Source of the DNA: Rikenella microfusus
Lineage (GTDB): Bacteria > Bacteroidota > Bacteroidia > Bacteroidales > VadinHA17
DNA length: 39,925 bases
Direction: 5' to 3'
NCBI GenBank assembly: GCA_022736275.1
Contig: DZBJ01000029.1
Coordinates: 1-39,925 of the forward strand
In this document: in pieces, positions 39,501 to 39,925 of the stretch
Layout of the letters: each line of letters begins with the position of its first letter
Position numbering within the stretch: the stretch's first letter is position 1
Translations under genes and position numbers: made by a program
The notes under the pieces: model-generated
Seen by the model: the letters and a program-made list of their open reading frames with translations, nothing else
What the model was told of the DNA's origin: nothing
Databases searched by the model: none

Positions 39501-39805
39501 TTCAGCATCAGTTTGATGTCAGAGTTCTGCAGGATGTAATTATTAATATTGGCGAAACAAAGAATAAACTTCAGGTTTCGCTTGATTTCATCAATATTGC
39601 GAACATGTTAAACAAGGAATGGGGGCATAAGGTTTTTGCTTCGAATCAACAGAATAGTCTTATAAACTATGTCAGAACAACTGCTGGAAGACCTGAATTT
39701 ACTTATACAGGTGCCAGCCTTGCAGCTGATGGCGGGGCTTATTCTATTTCTGATTTTTCTTCACGCTGGAGGATGCAGATCGGCGTTCGATATGTATTTA
39801 ACTAA
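36596..39805 (+). CDS. Oar-like TonB-dependent outer-membrane receptor
   Basis: Outer-membrane beta-barrel transporter of 1069 residues. A signal peptide (about 1-22, ending LMAQ) is followed by a carboxypeptidase-regulatory-like domain at about 25-112 (LRGSIVDDKNESLPGATV, FVGYKTE), a plug domain about 120-235 (DLTEIVVTAGR, NQFAIDGLVNND, GGINAITKSGTNKF), and the barrel to the end (WRMQIGVRYVFN). This is the Oar/CarbopepD_reg_2 type. No SusD partner follows within the window, and a terminator closes the gene, so it acts alone or with distant genes. Its codon use looks more AT-rich than the neighbours. Ligand unknown; Oar-type receptors have been linked with protein-secretion or signal export in some myxobacteria. 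Confidence 0.93.
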   Translation: MRKLKFTLILLSLFLGSVTLMAQVTTSGLRGSIVDDKNESLPGATVVAVHQPSGTQYAVLANAEGRFSINNMRVGGPYQVTVSFVGYKTEIYDNIILSLGNVSDIVVTLIPSVTDLTEIVVTAGRNSVINSERTGAAINVSNEMVNSVPTISRGLRDFTKISPLANTSGAGTSFAGSNNRYNQFAIDGLVNNDVFGLSATGTNGGQTGIEPISLDAIEEFQINIAPYDVRQGGFTGGGINAITKSGTNKFTGSAYFYGNNEKLVGKNEPITNTESPVADYQDYQAGFTLGGPIIKNKLFFFLNGEITRSVTPLSGEPGTPGSNITLDEINRVLAVLDRVAPDYDPGSYLSINDETNSDKILAKLNWNISDKHKLTLRHSYTFGENIDNSRSNNSLRFYNNGQYFPTKTNSTGLEINSIFGGNTSNKLSLGYTRVRDDRDPLGDPFSTILVHLGGGRSITLGSEYSSVANQLDQDIYSITDDFSIFRGKHTITLGTHNELYNFYNLFVQNIFGNYAYNNLANFETVGTGTEIAPSYYAMSYSFDDTDDPFQTNGAASFYAMQLGLFVQDEFQLAPGFQVTGGLRIDIPIFPEKPEANEGFNEDYESEGVATGVLPETKVMMSPRIGFNWDVLNDKSLQIRGGTGLFTGRVPFVWISNQFTNNGQVNGTFSRGSTSSSANPITNPAGLTFESDPFSQPTGEDLGFTAGRGAINVVDENLKFPQVFRTNLAIDKKLPWGLFATVEGIFSKTYNNVNFINLNRDVDEAFTFVGVDQRPRYLSGRIDPNFDEIIKFENTNEGYSYNVVAMLQKQFSKGFSAQVSYTYGKSMDLNSGTSSVAYSNWRYVNNVYGLNDLRLTRSNFDLGSRVTGLVSYKVEYLKNRLSTQVSLYYNGQSGQTLSYIYNGDMNNDGTSNDLIYIPASQSDISLVTTSTVTISPADQWAALNAFIEGDEYLNANRGGYAERNAARLPFQHQFDVRVLQDVIINIGETKNKLQVSLDFINIANMLNKEWGHKVFASNQQNSLINYVRTTAGRPEFTYTGASLAADGGAYSISDFSSRWRMQIGVRYVFN

Positions 39806-39828
39806 AAGCTAATTAGTATTATTTTTGC

Positions 39829-39857
39829 AGAGAGGCCGGTTTCCGGCCTCTCTTTTT
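39829..39857 (+). terminator. strong intrinsic terminator after the TonB receptor
   Basis: AGAGAGGCCGG (39829-39839) and CCGGCCTCTCT (39843-39853) make a perfect 11-bp stem with a TTT loop, followed by T residues to 39857. It starts 24 nt after the stop and is the clearest intrinsic terminator in the window. Confidence 0.9.
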
Positions 39858-39886
39858 ATAAAACATTGTTGGTTTAAAAAGTTAAT

Positions 39887-39925
39887 ATGTCTGTTGATAA
39901 AAGAGAACATTTATTCTTGTCTCCT
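39887..39925 (+). CDS. possible start of a gene cut by the window edge
   Basis: An ATG at 39887 opens a frame (MSVDKREHLF) that runs to the window end, 13 codons. It comes after the terminator, so a new transcript would be needed. There is too little sequence to judge. Confidence 0.2.
   Translation, partial: MSVDKREHLFLSP

Noticed and set aside
1..39925. CRISPR arrays, tRNA genes, insertion sequences or phage genes
   Set aside because: No spaced direct repeats, cloverleaf-like segments or transposase/integrase motifs were seen; the short tandem arrays have a 7-bp period without spacers.

Overview
The window is a chromosomal segment of a Bacteroidota bacterium, most likely a Bacteroidales-type environmental or host-associated lineage. 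The evidence is the set of type IX secretion and gliding genes (porX, porW/sprE, gldH), a long Oar-like TonB-dependent receptor, a GldH/RicT/HolB gene cluster, HU-CCDC81/SPOR architecture, and repeated upstream matches to the Bacteroidota -7 promoter motif TAnnTTTG. No tRNA, rRNA, CRISPR array, transposase or phage gene was seen.

Layout. (1) 1-5501, minus strand: a tightly packed nucleotide-sugar operon, read wbpE, wbpD, wbpB, wbpA, galE, rfbB (rfbB runs off the left edge). Together wbpA/B/E/D can convert UDP-GlcNAc to UDP-2,3-diacetamido-2,3-dideoxyglucuronic acid. (2) 5605-13406: a divergently read HU/TM/SPOR envelope protein, metG, a LytTR membrane regulator, an alpha/beta hydrolase, an S66 LD-carboxypeptidase and an alanine-dehydrogenase-like protein. 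(3) 13569-24072, minus strand: tsaE, porX, porW, mrp, an alkyltransferase-like protein, trmB, gldH, ricT, holB and tpx, which mixes secretion/gliding genes with housekeeping genes. (4) 24286-27073, plus strand: pgk, a small lipoprotein and a LuxE-family acyl-protein synthetase. (5) 27080-32465: a second surface-glycan locus with two tandem Stealth-family sugar-phosphate transferases, a glycosyltransferase, an FkbM methyltransferase and a Wzy/WaaL-type membrane protein. (6) 32555-36030, minus strand: an exported C1B peptidase, yraN, and a NarL-type response regulator with its histidine kinase. (7) 36096-39805: a possible small protein and the TonB-dependent receptor, closed by a strong terminator.

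How the parts may fit: PorX and PorW serve type IX secretion, and in Porphyromonas the Wbp/Vim sugar pathway supplies the linking sugar that joins secreted cargo to anionic LPS. The presence of wbpABDE within about 10 kb of porX/porW is therefore suggestive (inference). The second glycan locus probably builds a phosphosugar-containing surface polymer.

The most unusual non-coding signal is a set of degenerate 7-bp tandem repeats in four intergenic gaps (about 6754-6819, 12092-12204, 19479-19597, 34992-35075). Some are arranged as inverted arms, and one is followed by a twin 32-bp stem-loop repeat with a compensatory base-pair change that directly abuts the start codon of the response regulator.
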